From the NCBI RefSeq assembly GCF_019448085.1, contig NZ_JAGFNZ010000002.1:372001-436000 (forward strand): a DNA stretch of 64,000 nucleotides, written 5' to 3'. Below are positions 44,172-54,090 of this stretch, in pieces. Each line of letters opens with the position of its first letter. The stretch's first letter is position 1. The notes under the pieces were generated by a model. The model was not told where the DNA came from. It worked only from the letters and a program-made list of their open reading frames with translations, and did no database searches. Both the position numbers and the translations under genes were made by a program. The stretch is from Caproiciproducens faecalis. GTDB lineage: Bacteria > Bacillota > Clostridia > Oscillospirales > Acutalibacteraceae.

Positions 44172-44693
44172 TCAATCCATGATCCCCACTTCGGGACCCT
44201 CTCCCCAATCACCGCTTACAACGGTCTCTTGATTATCCCCTCCAACCGTTACCCAACCAAAGACGGGATCATAAACCTGCCCAGGCTTTCCACCAGTCGG
44301 TTTACTGCTTGTCGTTTTCTTTGAAACTACCGGCTTACTGGAATAGCTGGGCTTTTTATTCTTATCCGTCAGCGCAGAGCTGGCCGGAGGCGTAGGCTCC
44401 GGCGGCGCAGACGTCGGCTTTGATATGGTGGTTAACGGTGCTGCAGCGCTTGCTCCGCTTGAAGGGACAAAAGCGGAAGCACTTCCGCTTTTAGATTCCT
44501 GCGAGGCAACTATGATCGGCGGTACGGATACTACTTCTTCCGAGGAAACCGGCGTGCTGGATTCGTTCTCTGCGGCCTGTCTCGCTTCAACTCCAACTCT
44601 ATTCATAATCACCAGAGCAACGGCTCCTATGCTTACAAAAGCTGTAACAGCAAGGGTAAGGTATCTTCTTGTTTTCGGACTCATTCTGTTCAT
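44172..44693 (-). CDS. Single-pass membrane protein with Ser/Pro-rich exterior (DUF6550-like)
   Basis: The 173-aa protein starts at 44693, seven bases after GGAGG. A short basic N terminus (MNRMSPKTRRY) precedes one membrane segment (LTLAVTAFVSIGAVALVIM). A long Ser/Thr/Pro linker and a conserved end (GKPGQVYDPVFGWVTVGGDN) follow. The end motif is one I associate with small membrane proteins of clostridial integrative elements. It is probably cell-surface and linked to the adjacent secreted protein; the function is unknown. Confidence 0.75.
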   Translation of the reverse strand: MNRMSPKTRRYLTLAVTAFVSIGAVALVIMNRVGVEARQAAENESSTPVSSEEVVSVPPIIVASQESKSGSASAFVPSSGASAAAPLTTISKPTSAPPEPTPPASSALTDKNKKPSYSSKPVVSKKTTSSKPTGGKPGQVYDPVFGWVTVGGDNQETVVSGDWGEGPEVGIMD

Positions 44694-44860
44694 ATAACAT
44701 CCTCCGTTCATTCGCAGCCAACTTCGTAATATTCACTACGATAAATTAACCACTTTTTATGATGATTGTCAAGAAATATATAGCACAGCGCGCCTATGTA
44801 ATTTTCAAAGTACACCAGTTTCTTTATGCCCTGCTACGGGTGTAGGCGCCTCCTGTGTCT

Positions 44861-45247
44861 TTAAATCTCATTTAGGTTTCGTGCGAGTTTTATCAGGAAA
44901 AAAGCTCGCACCTCTTTCTTTTCTTCAAGCGACATGGGAAACTCCAGGTTCCGCGCGTCCTGATGTTCAAAGAAATTCATCCTGATGAATTCTTTATAAA
45001 GCGGCCCCAAAATGTTCCATGCCCGCTCAATCGCTTTGACCTTACGATCACACTCGGCCTGTTTTTCGATAATCTTTTCCGCTCTGGCCGCCGTGGTGTC
45101 GCTGATTTGATTGCCCCTCGGCTGCCCGTCTTTTCGCGCTGTTCCACTTAAAACGGAATTCTCCATTTTTTTCAGCCTGTCACGCAAAACGTAATATGAT
45201 TCCGCTATATTTACAACCCTGTAATAGACATCAGCTGGTAAATTCAT
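44861..45247 (-). CDS. Hypothetical helical protein of the integrative element
   Basis: The 128-aa protein follows AGGAGGAAAAGGAAA. It is largely alpha-helical and charged (RDRLKKMENSVL, AARAEKIIEKQAECDRKVKAIERAWNILGPLYKEFI), with no membrane segment or catalytic motif. Proteins like this occur beside replication and regulatory genes of mobile elements and resemble small phage-type transcription regulators only in general shape. The function is not assignable. Confidence 0.7.
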   Translation of the reverse strand: MNLPADVYYRVVNIAESYYVLRDRLKKMENSVLSGTARKDGQPRGNQISDTTAARAEKIIEKQAECDRKVKAIERAWNILGPLYKEFIRMNFFEHQDARNLEFPMSLEEKKEVRAFFLIKLARNLNEI

Positions 45248-45292
45248 TTTCCTTTTCCTCCTATCAGTAAATTTTACGACCCTATACTCGTG

Positions 45293-45365
45293 GGACGCAC
45301 GTCCGCTTTTTGGGAAGGAACGGACGCGATCAGGAAACAGGAGACCGGACGCACGTCCGCTTTTT
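45293..45365. repeat. Two copies of a GGACGCACGTCCGCTTTTT element
   Basis: The 19-base element occurs at 45293 and 45347. Each contains a palindromic GGACG-CA-CGTCC followed by five T. It lies directly downstream of the replication-initiator-like gene and upstream of the 128-aa gene. It may be a binding-site pair or paired terminators reading plus. Confidence 0.75.
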
Positions 45366-46132
45366 CAAATCGTGAGTTTTATAAGTTCCTCTTCCCTGAG
45401 ATAATTTATAAAAGCAGACTGCCAATAGGCGCTAATTTTTTTTACGCCTCGCATTGGCTTGCCCCTCATATGGTCGAGAAACCCTTTCACGCTATCGGAA
45501 TCCGCTTTGTCTATGTACGGCTTTAAGACTGTCCTCAGCTGCATATTGCCGTTTATCTTTGTGCGTGGAGAAACAAGGATTTCGGCCATACAGTCAATTA
45601 ATGCATCTACGCCCGGCAAATCTTCTGGAAAATTGTCCTCAAAGTAATCATAGTCAATTTGAGTTTTCAAACTTTTCCGAATCTCGTCCGTCAGTTCGTC
45701 GGTTTCCTGTTTTACATTAGACTGACTGACTGACTTATTAACTGTAGTATTAATCTCTTTAATATTATCCTGGAACTTTTCTTCCATAGGGGTATGGAAC
45801 ATTTCTTCCATAGGGGTATGGAATATTTCTTCCATAGGCTGTTTGACTATGCTCAAATGCCTCTCCAAGATTTCTTTTGTACCTTCCCGGTAGATCATCT
45901 TGACAAAAAGATATCCCTTACTGACAAGCATTGAAATCCAATTTGAAACGCTTTTTTGTGATACTCCAAATAAATCAGAAAAATATTTATTGGTGGCCCA
46001 ACAATATCCCTTATCATTACATAAAGCTGTAATTTCCCCATAAAGCAGCTTTGCATTTGCCGAAAGGCTCTTATCGTATCTTACGTTTGCCGGTATTATG
46101 GCGTAATAACTGCGTTTTTCCTCTATCGGCAT
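45365..46132 (-). CDS. Replication-initiator-like winged-helix protein
   Basis: The 255-aa protein begins SYYAIIPANVRYDKSLSANAKLLYGEITAL and KYFSDLFGVSQKSVSNWISMLVSKGYL, the winged helix of plasmid and ICE replication initiators and DnaD-like proteins. A low-complexity middle contains an eight-residue unit repeated two and a half times (PMEEIFHT, PMEEMFHT, PMEEKF). The C-terminal part (DLPGVDALIDCMAEILVSP to YLREEELIKL) resembles the DUF6017 region of such initiators. It is preceded by a second winged-helix gene two bases upstream, so they are coupled. Confidence 0.78.
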   Translation of the reverse strand: MPIEEKRSYYAIIPANVRYDKSLSANAKLLYGEITALCNDKGYCWATNKYFSDLFGVSQKSVSNWISMLVSKGYLFVKMIYREGTKEILERHLSIVKQPMEEIFHTPMEEMFHTPMEEKFQDNIKEINTTVNKSVSQSNVKQETDELTDEIRKSLKTQIDYDYFEDNFPEDLPGVDALIDCMAEILVSPRTKINGNMQLRTVLKPYIDKADSDSVKGFLDHMRGKPMRGVKKISAYWQSAFINYLREEELIKLTI

Positions 46133-46134
46133 AT

Positions 46135-46479
46135 TTACTCCGTTCTTCCGCGTGTAGTCAGCGTTTCAAATGGCAGGGTGGAATCATAGGCAGTATCTAA
46201 AAGTTCATATTCATAATGAAATCCTTTGTTTTCACTATCGCCGTGTGAGATTCGGCGCTGTTTTAAATATCCTGCCGTTTTTAGCTCTTTCCATGTTGAA
46301 TCAAATGTATCACTGCCTTCTTTGCATTTTGCCTTTACCGCTGGTTTGAAATGGTCATAATCAAATTCAGGATCTTCAATGCAGCTTTTTATCAGATGAT
46401 ATAACCCTTTTGCTTTTAGTGATAAATTCTTGTCCAGTATTACTGAATATGACACAGAGCAAAAATCATTAGCTTTCAT
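46135..46479 (-). CDS. Small winged-helix protein
   Basis: The 114-aa protein begins CSVSYSVILDKNLSLKAKGLYHLIKSCIEDP, the same opening as the winged-helix domain of the next gene, and contains TFDSTWKELKTAGYLKQRRI, the recognition part. It is one domain only, without the initiator tail. Its start overlaps the 94-aa gene by 11 bases, and AAGGAG lies inside that gene. It may act as an auxiliary or competitor of the larger initiator. Confidence 0.75.
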   Translation of the reverse strand: MKANDFCSVSYSVILDKNLSLKAKGLYHLIKSCIEDPEFDYDHFKPAVKAKCKEGSDTFDSTWKELKTAGYLKQRRISHGDSENKGFHYEYELLDTAYDSTLPFETLTTRGRTE

Positions 46480-46753
46480 CGGTTTTTTCTCCTTCCAGCA
46501 AATTGTATTTTTTCAGTTCAGCCGTTTCTATTTCTGTAGCTTCGTGCGAAGAAGCACCGCAAAATAAAAGCATAGGCTTTCCGTATAAAGTCGAAAAATA
46601 CACCTCGCAAGATCCACCGGGCCTGTCGAAACTCAACCACCATGACCGGCTATAAGGTACTTTAGTGAATTCGGTTTGCCGTATCGGCGGAACATCCGGA
46701 TAATGCGCAAGTACCAGATTATACAGTCGCATTTTTGTCGCTTTGAGTTTCAT
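46469..46753 (-). CDS. Hypothetical 94-aa protein
   Basis: Preceded by GAAAGGAGACTGGAAAA and overlapping the next gene, so it is translated in the same operon. It contains SRSWWLSFDRPGGSCEVYFSTLYGKPMLLF, a compact beta-rich segment, and a short acidic tail. It has no membrane segment and no motif I recognise. Confidence 0.65.
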   Translation of the reverse strand: MKLKATKMRLYNLVLAHYPDVPPIRQTEFTKVPYSRSWWLSFDRPGGSCEVYFSTLYGKPMLLFCGASSHEATEIETAELKKYNLLEGEKTDES

Positions 46754-46806
46754 TTTTCCAGTCTCCTTTCATTCCCAATCTTGGACAGCTGTCAGTACGT
46801 CTCGTC

Positions 46807-46974
46807 TTATATGTAAAGGTCATCATATTTGCCGCCACGATTTTCCCGAATATCCTTGATGAGATCTTCAAGGGACATTCCAAATACAGCGCGGGCCGCA
46901 ACTTCTGGCGTCCATGACTTTGCTTCTTTATTAATTACAAACGTTCCGCGAATTTCGGTTGTCTGTTTTTTCAT
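46807..46974 (-). CDS. Hypothetical 55-aa protein
   Basis: The start at 46974 is chosen for AAAGGG nine bases upstream. The sequence (MKKQTTEIRGTFVINKEAKS, then EDLIKDIRENRGGKYDDLYI) shows a short beta segment and an acidic helix. It is the first gene of the replication-like operon. The function is unknown. Confidence 0.55.
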   Translation of the reverse strand: MKKQTTEIRGTFVINKEAKSWTPEVAARAVFGMSLEDLIKDIRENRGGKYDDLYI

Positions 46975-47055
46975 TACAATTTTCCCTTTCATTCTACCCA
47001 CTGAGCGGTTAAGCTGATCTTTGTGGCTTAGTTTCGGATAATTAGAAGAGATAAT

Positions 47056-47325
47056 TTGAAAGCAAATTTGGAAGATCTATATAAACTATCCCAATGTTTG
47101 GGCGTGACATTGGATTACTTCTGTCAAGAATTTATGCCAATAAAAAAATCCCCCGTTCCAGCCGAGGCCGAAGTGGAAAAATTAAATTCCGAAGAGCAAG
47201 ATTTGATTAAGAACTTCCGTGAATTAAATGATGATGGGAAGACGGCAGCGCGTGACTCCGTGGAAGCGCTGACTTGCTTGCCAAAATATAAAAAATGTGA
47301 TCAATGTAAAAATATGGATGCTTAA
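47056..47325 (+). pseudogene. XRE-family regulator lacking its recognition helices
   Basis: The reading begins at TTG and encodes NLEDLYKLSQCLGVTLDYFCQEF, the last helices of a Cro/C1-type domain, and then a tail with CDQCKN. The first three helices that should precede it are absent and no ribosome site is seen. It looks like the 3' part of the element's repressor. Confidence 0.65.
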
Positions 47326-47452
47326 ATAGAAAAAATCCCGCCCGGCGTTGGCGCGCCGAACGGGTAAGATGCAGGATTTTATAAGGCTATTACAAAATTA
47401 TTCTGCCCTTTTATGATACCATAGGGCAGGTCGAAAATAAAGGGGGATTTTT

Positions 47453-48933
<1,481 letters not shown>

Positions 48934-49172
48934 GGAAGATTTTTCTATATAGCATTTTACTGCAACCTCTAGTAATCTCGGGTTATTGCGGGTTTTCATT
49001 ACTTCAACTTACGGTAATTTCAAGTGATTTAACGCTACTTCTTATGGCAATAAACAGCAAATAAACATCTACTTGTAGTTACTAATATTAAAACAACGAG
49101 AAATCCACAGCCACATATAAAGTTATTAATAATTAGATGGTAGTATCCTCCAGATACATTAAAAGTTAAAAA
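48934..49172. other. AT-rich element end next to the attachment site
   Basis: No gene is seen. It contains several short repeats of the type TCGGGTTATTGCGGG and TTACTTCAACTTACGG, possibly arm sites for the integrase. Confidence 0.45.
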
Positions 49173-49646
49173 TCATACCTTTGACTTATTTTGTGTAAAG
49201 AATGATACTTTGAGTTCAGTCTCAGAACGAATTGCGAAGATCAATTTGTTTGCTGTGCTTTTTAAATCATCAACATACTCATTAAAATATCCACTCTCTA
49301 AACTTTCATCTACTATATTAAAAAAGTTTTTAATTCTAATCAGAACCTCATCACTACTATAAAGAAAAAATCCACCATACTGGCTATTTCTAAAGCTGTC
49401 TATTTCATTAATTGTATTCTGCATCTTCGCTAAATCTTCTCCATCCAATTCATCTTTTAAATCAGGTATTTCTGCAAGGCATGAGCAAAGTTTCTCATAC
49501 ACCAAAAGACGTTTTTCAAAAAGTATCCGTTCGTTTTGTTTGGAGCTTGTATAACGGCCTTGAATTATTCCACCAATTATAGCCAAAATACTTCCTAAAA
49601 TAGCAAAAAGTCCAGCAACAAGCGAAATTGTAATTTCCCTATCCAT
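49173..49646 (-). CDS. Membrane-anchored helical protein of unknown function
   Basis: The 157-aa protein has one N-terminal membrane segment (ISLVAGLFAILGSILAIIGGII). A cytoplasmic helical part of about 125 residues follows (KQNERILFEKRLLVYEKLCSCLAEI to ETELKVSF). AGGAGAAAATAAAA precedes the start. It is the gene nearest the attachment site, a usual place for cargo. The layout of one anchor and a helical cytoplasmic domain resembles some phage-defence or exclusion proteins, but no specific family is recognised. Confidence 0.7.
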   Translation of the reverse strand: MDREITISLVAGLFAILGSILAIIGGIIQGRYTSSKQNERILFEKRLLVYEKLCSCLAEIPDLKDELDGEDLAKMQNTINEIDSFRNSQYGGFFLYSSDEVLIRIKNFFNIVDESLESGYFNEYVDDLKSTANKLIFAIRSETELKVSFFTQNKSKV

Positions 49647-49709
49647 TTTTATTTTCTCCTACTTTAAATGTAATATATAATATAAATATATAAAAAGATA
49701 TATGTGAAC

Positions 49710-51290
49710 CTACTTTTTTATTGTAATAACACAATTCCCCAATTTCTTCTCTTTAGCACTTATATCTACTTTTATTTCAAATTGCGTCTCTTCTATAACT
49801 TTAGCCGTAAATTCATCTTTTTTGAGTTCAATCTTATCTGCAATACCTTTCACTTTACTTTCATGGATATAAGTGACTTTTAAATTATCGGCATTAAATC
49901 CTTTGTGAGAATCCTTTGCCTCTGCATGCAAACCTTGATTATATAACGCAAGTTCAAAATTATCATGAGTTTGCACTTTATGGCCGTCGGAATCCGCAAA
50001 AGCAATGATTGTACAATAAACCGGCAAGCTATCCTCTTTAAACTCTTTCCCAGTTATAGAAATGGCGGCATAGGCTGAGTTGCTTCCATCAGGGCTAATT
50101 GCCATTCCCGTTACCGCTTTGATCGCATTTGGACAGATTGCAGTGATAATATAATGCCATCCTAAGTTATCTCCGTTTTCTATGTATATTGGAATCTGAA
50201 CAGAAGCGCCCTTTGTATTGCATAGATCCGGCAACGTTGCTCCATCATTGATTAGAATGGAATATTCTGCGCTGTCGTCATGACTTTCTGCATCTTGCTC
50301 CGGGTTGTCATCTGTATTTTGCTCAGACGTTTCGGTGTCGTTTCCCTCATTGTCAGCGCACTGCTCCGAATCACTTCCGCTAAAAGTACTTAACGCAACA
50401 CTTCCCGTTGTCGCCGCTCCTACAGACAGCACTGCTGCTGCGGCTACCTTAATCGGTGAGACAGCCCCGGAATTTTCCGGAGGGAACGGTGTATCACTAA
50501 AAACCAATTCTGAAGCAAACATATAAAAACGTAAAGATAACTCTGTCGATCCAATCGGCCTTTTTTCAGTGTCTCCACCGTATTGCCACATCGGATATAC
50601 CCATTTCTTCCCGTTTTCTTCAACGATACATTGATTATTATAGGGAAGGCAGTTAAAACCTATATTCCAATTTCCGTCATCATAGTAAATATCAGCCTTT
50701 ACTACTCCATTTGTATGTATTGTAAATTTTGGATAAGGCTCTAAACTATCGTACTTTCCATTCGTTTGATTAATCATATTTTTTCCTAACCTATAAAATT
50801 GCCCGTAATAAGAAAACTCTCCCGTTATTTGGGAACGATCTTCTGATAATTTAACATTTTTTAAATCTATCACTTCTTCGATTGTAACGATATTTTGGAG
50901 TCCTTGCTCTTGCGGAAGATATTCCCCTCCTTCACCTAAAAGATTATTGGCATCTGTTTTTATATCAGAGTTAAGTAACCAAGACATGGTAGACGGTGTT
51001 CCATCTCCTGTAAATATTATACTGAAATTTTTTGGCTTTGAAGTACTTAACGTGATCGCTGATTCAGAACCATTTAACTTAAAAACATCCCAAAAAAAAG
51101 TAGCATTATCTTTATGTTTATGTAACGTCGTTAAGCTCAAAGCCGTTATTGGATAATTTTCCCATAACTTATTTGCTGTCTCATCGTCTTTTATATTCTC
51201 CAATTTAGTTTCCGCAAAGGCCAGCGAAGCATTTCCGATAATACATATAATAGCCGCAACCATGCACAAAATCCTTGTGATCTTTTTCAT
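49710..51290 (-). CDS. Exported protein with internal membrane segment
   Basis: The 526-aa protein has a signal peptide (MKKITRILCMVAAIICIIGN, cleavage at AFA-ET). A beta-rich region of about 240 residues is followed by a hydrophobic segment near 280-305 (VSPIKVAAAAVLSVGAATTGSVAL). An acidic low-complexity linker (NEGNDTETSEQNTDDNPEQD) and a C-terminal beta-rich domain (LPDLCNTKGASVQIPIYIENGD) follow. It starts three bases after the stop of the polytopic membrane gene, so the two are an operon and probably one system. I know no function for it. Confidence 0.75.
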   Translation of the reverse strand: MKKITRILCMVAAIICIIGNASLAFAETKLENIKDDETANKLWENYPITALSLTTLHKHKDNATFFWDVFKLNGSESAITLSTSKPKNFSIIFTGDGTPSTMSWLLNSDIKTDANNLLGEGGEYLPQEQGLQNIVTIEEVIDLKNVKLSEDRSQITGEFSYYGQFYRLGKNMINQTNGKYDSLEPYPKFTIHTNGVVKADIYYDDGNWNIGFNCLPYNNQCIVEENGKKWVYPMWQYGGDTEKRPIGSTELSLRFYMFASELVFSDTPFPPENSGAVSPIKVAAAAVLSVGAATTGSVALSTFSGSDSEQCADNEGNDTETSEQNTDDNPEQDAESHDDSAEYSILINDGATLPDLCNTKGASVQIPIYIENGDNLGWHYIITAICPNAIKAVTGMAISPDGSNSAYAAISITGKEFKEDSLPVYCTIIAFADSDGHKVQTHDNFELALYNQGLHAEAKDSHKGFNADNLKVTYIHESKVKGIADKIELKKDEFTAKVIEETQFEIKVDISAKEKKLGNCVITIKK

Positions 51291-51293
51291 CCT

Positions 51294-52037
51294 TTAGGCC
51301 GCCTCAACTTCAGATTTCTGAATCCTGCTTTTTACAAAGAAGAGAACAAATCCGGTTATTATGAAAAACATTCCGATTAAATAAGACAATATACTGTATC
51401 CGCTTACGGCAGAATAAAGAAAGGTGACGGCGAAGCCTAAAGCATTTCCTGAAATAAGCCGATTCAAATTGTCTTTATTAATTTGCTTCTTTCCTTTTTT
51501 CTTGAGCAAGTTATTCAAAACAGTAATAATGAATCCTCTTTGCGCTTGTGCTTCTATAAACAAACCTAAGGAAGCCAAAACGCAGACAAAAGAATTTTGC
51601 AGGCTGCCGTTTCCGGTAACGAAAGGATAAACCAAAAATGCCATCCCAAAGCCAAACGCATTATAACAGAGTTTGGATGGTTCTTTGGTAAACAATTGTT
51701 TGAGGTTATCATATTGAGGAATCTTTTGAAGCGCTGAATTGAAAAATGTTTTAGAAGCCATTTTAACACGCTCTTTTTTGTTCCCTTTTCTCAGTAAGAG
51801 AGGGCGGATAAAGCTATTGAGCAACATTAACAGGATTGTTTTTCCTACAATTCCACCTACAAAACTTCCTCCGTCCAAGCCAGTCAACGCACCAGTGAGG
51901 AAATTAAACGGAAGTAGCAGAATACTATGTATACCGAAAGATTTTAGCCATCCTAGTATCAACCATAAAAATGCTATGATGGTAGTAGTAATCCAGTTTT
52001 CCTTACAAGCTTTTTTGCATTTGTTAATAATTTTCAT
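51294..52037 (-). CDS. Polytopic membrane protein
   Basis: The 247-aa protein starts at 52037 behind AGAGGAAAATTT. It has about six hydrophobic segments (TTTIIAFLWLILGWL, HSILLLPFNFLTGAL, GGIVGKTILLMLLN, AFGFGMAFLVYPFV, a central re-entrant-looking part and the last pair near the C terminus), separated by a Lys-rich cytoplasmic loop. It is paired with the exported 526-aa protein. A transporter or membrane scaffold is possible; no motif decides. Confidence 0.75.
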   Translation of the reverse strand: MKIINKCKKACKENWITTTIIAFLWLILGWLKSFGIHSILLLPFNFLTGALTGLDGGSFVGGIVGKTILLMLLNSFIRPLLLRKGNKKERVKMASKTFFNSALQKIPQYDNLKQLFTKEPSKLCYNAFGFGMAFLVYPFVTGNGSLQNSFVCVLASLGLFIEAQAQRGFIITVLNNLLKKKGKKQINKDNLNRLISGNALGFAVTFLYSAVSGYSILSYLIGMFFIITGFVLFFVKSRIQKSEVEAA

Positions 52038-52251
52038 AAATTTTCCTCTGTTAAGCAGCATTAGTGGAATTTTTTATACTAAATTCATAAATAATTATCC
52101 ATAATATAGCATTTTATTCGCATTAAAACAAGGGGAATAATGTGCCATCTGAAATATTTAACAACACTTTGTCTAATATTATATCAATTTGCAAATAAAT
52201 AGCAGGTACTGGAAGCTACTCCTATACCTGCTAATCTGTTTCGGTTGAGTT

Positions 52252-53640
52252 TCATCCTAATTTTTTTAAATTCCCTTTCGGTGTCAAAATATCATCCAAT
52301 GTGTCCGCCGCCATTTCATCAGCCGTTTTAATGGCATGGGCATAAATATTTTCGGTGGTGGAAGTTTGCGCATGGCCTGCCCGATAGGAAACTGTTCTTA
52401 ATGGAACCCCTGCCGCAATCAGCAAGGTAATATTTGTATGCCTTAGCGAATGTATCGTTATCTGCGGCAAGTCAGTCTTAGCAATAAAATCGCGGAACCA
52501 GCCTGTAACGGAATCCGGGTGAATTGGTTTGCCATCATACTGCGTAAAGATTCGGTCGGAAACTTCCCACCTGTCGCCCATTTTCAAACGTTTTTCTGTT
52601 TGCCAAACCTTGTATCCTTTCAAAACCTCAAAAGCCTGCGAGGGTAGTTTAATCGTGCGGTCGGAAGTTTCAGTTTTGGTTTCTTTGGTGTAAATGCCTT
52701 TACCGGCAACATATTGGGAAGAACGGCGTACCGTAATCAAATGGTTTTCAAAATCAATATCTTTCCATTCAAGACCGCACATTTCACCTCTGCGAAGGCC
52801 ACTGTAAAGGAACATTTTTACCATTGTCTGATGCGGCACTGACTCAGGTTCCAAAAGCCTAAGCAATTCTGCCGTTTGCTTTTCATCGAGATATTGTGCT
52901 TCTGTTCGTGCTACCTTGGGTGGTTTTACTCTTGATGCCGGGTTACTGGGAATCACCTGCCAGAATACCGCTTGATTCAAAATGGCCGATATTAGTCGAT
53001 GATGGTGCTTAATTGTTTTGTTTGATAAACCATTAATTGGCCTTGACGGTTCAAACCCCTCTTCAAAAAGAATGCCGAGCACCCCACACACTTTACGTGC
53101 GGTTTGCTCGGCTACTGGCTTATTCTTAAAAACATTATAAATTGTATTAATATGAATATCCGTCAACTTTGAAATGGCTTCTCTAGTATATCCTGTATCC
53201 TCAAATACCTCCATCAAATCATCAGTTGCTACAAATGATAATCCGCGATGGTTTATATCACTGCCCATATCCTTGTAAAGTTCCATTAAGTGATGTGGCT
53301 GCAGCTTATCCAACTTGATATGCCCAATCGCCGGTAAAATACGCTTCAGCATGGACTGATACCTCGCATAAGTTTTCGGAGCAAGGTTGACTTCGGCATA
53401 ATCCCTGCACCATCGCTCCGTGAATTCTGCAAAGGTAACGCTCCCATCGAGCACCTGCCCCGATAATACTTTCTTTTCAAATAATACCGCTTGTTCATTC
53501 AGCGCCTTTTCAATTTGCTTTTCGGTCATGCCATCTTCCGGTTTCCATGTCATTGTTTTTCGGATTTGCTTGCCGGTAGTATCATAACCCGTGCTGACCA
53601 TAATAAAGTAAGCGCCGTTGCGCTCCCTAATTGATGCCAT
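52252..53640 (-). CDS. Tyrosine integrase with an internal helix-turn-helix insertion
   Basis: The 462-aa protein has an N-terminal arm-binding part (ASIRERNGAYFIMVSTGYD) and a core-binding domain (FTERWCRDYAEVNLAPKTYA). The catalytic domain carries Arg in YSGLRRGEM, HSLRHTN, AGHAQTST and the nucleophile Tyr in ENIYAHA. Residues about 136-205 (MEVFEDTGYTREAISKLTDI, HINTIYNVFK) form an extra Cro-like helix-turn-helix inside the core-binding domain. AAGGAGATATTCAAA precedes the start. It lies downstream of an excisionase and about 3.3 kb from a tRNA-fMet half, its probable attachment site. Confidence 0.95.
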   Translation of the reverse strand: MASIRERNGAYFIMVSTGYDTTGKQIRKTMTWKPEDGMTEKQIEKALNEQAVLFEKKVLSGQVLDGSVTFAEFTERWCRDYAEVNLAPKTYARYQSMLKRILPAIGHIKLDKLQPHHLMELYKDMGSDINHRGLSFVATDDLMEVFEDTGYTREAISKLTDIHINTIYNVFKNKPVAEQTARKVCGVLGILFEEGFEPSRPINGLSNKTIKHHHRLISAILNQAVFWQVIPSNPASRVKPPKVARTEAQYLDEKQTAELLRLLEPESVPHQTMVKMFLYSGLRRGEMCGLEWKDIDFENHLITVRRSSQYVAGKGIYTKETKTETSDRTIKLPSQAFEVLKGYKVWQTEKRLKMGDRWEVSDRIFTQYDGKPIHPDSVTGWFRDFIAKTDLPQITIHSLRHTNITLLIAAGVPLRTVSYRAGHAQTSTTENIYAHAIKTADEMAADTLDDILTPKGNLKKLG

Positions 53641-53739
53641 TTTGAATATCTCCTTTTATTGATTTTTTGCTTTTGTGGACACCATGTTACCTCTGACACC
53701 TACAATTAGCAAGTTGATTTTGATGTTTATTTTTTGATT

Positions 53740-53973
53740 TTATTGAATTATTTTCAAAGGATTTTTGTAGCCCGGCAGCACGTCTTCCGGCTTGGTTCCC
53801 TTGAGATATTCAAACAATACATCGAGGTCAATCAAATATTTCTTGCCTGCCTTGACACATGGAATCTGACCGGATACCACCATCCGGCGCAGTGCATTAG
53901 GGGTAATGGCGGTTTCGTTATCTTGTTCTTTTATGTAATTATAAGTTTCTGTTAATGTTCTGAGTCTTGGCAT
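53740..53973 (-). CDS. Excisionase-type DNA-binding protein
   Basis: The 77-aa protein contains TETYNYIKEQDNETAITPNALRRMVVSGQIPCVKAGKKYLIDLDVLFEYL, the winged-helix layout of the excisionase family (read in parts: ITPNALRRMV, GQIPCVKAGKKYLID). AAGGAGAAATTTATAT precedes the start. Its position just upstream of the integrase is the normal xis-int order, so it should direct excision. Confidence 0.88.
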   Translation of the reverse strand: MPRLRTLTETYNYIKEQDNETAITPNALRRMVVSGQIPCVKAGKKYLIDLDVLFEYLKGTKPEDVLPGYKNPLKIIQ

Positions 53974-54090
53974 ATATAAATTTCTCCTTCTATTTCTGTT
54001 TTATATTTTTATAATATTGTAATTTCCTAGCGGTAGGAATTCTTGTACTCATATTTTGGAGGAATGTGTTTTCCCATTTCTCTATCTGCT

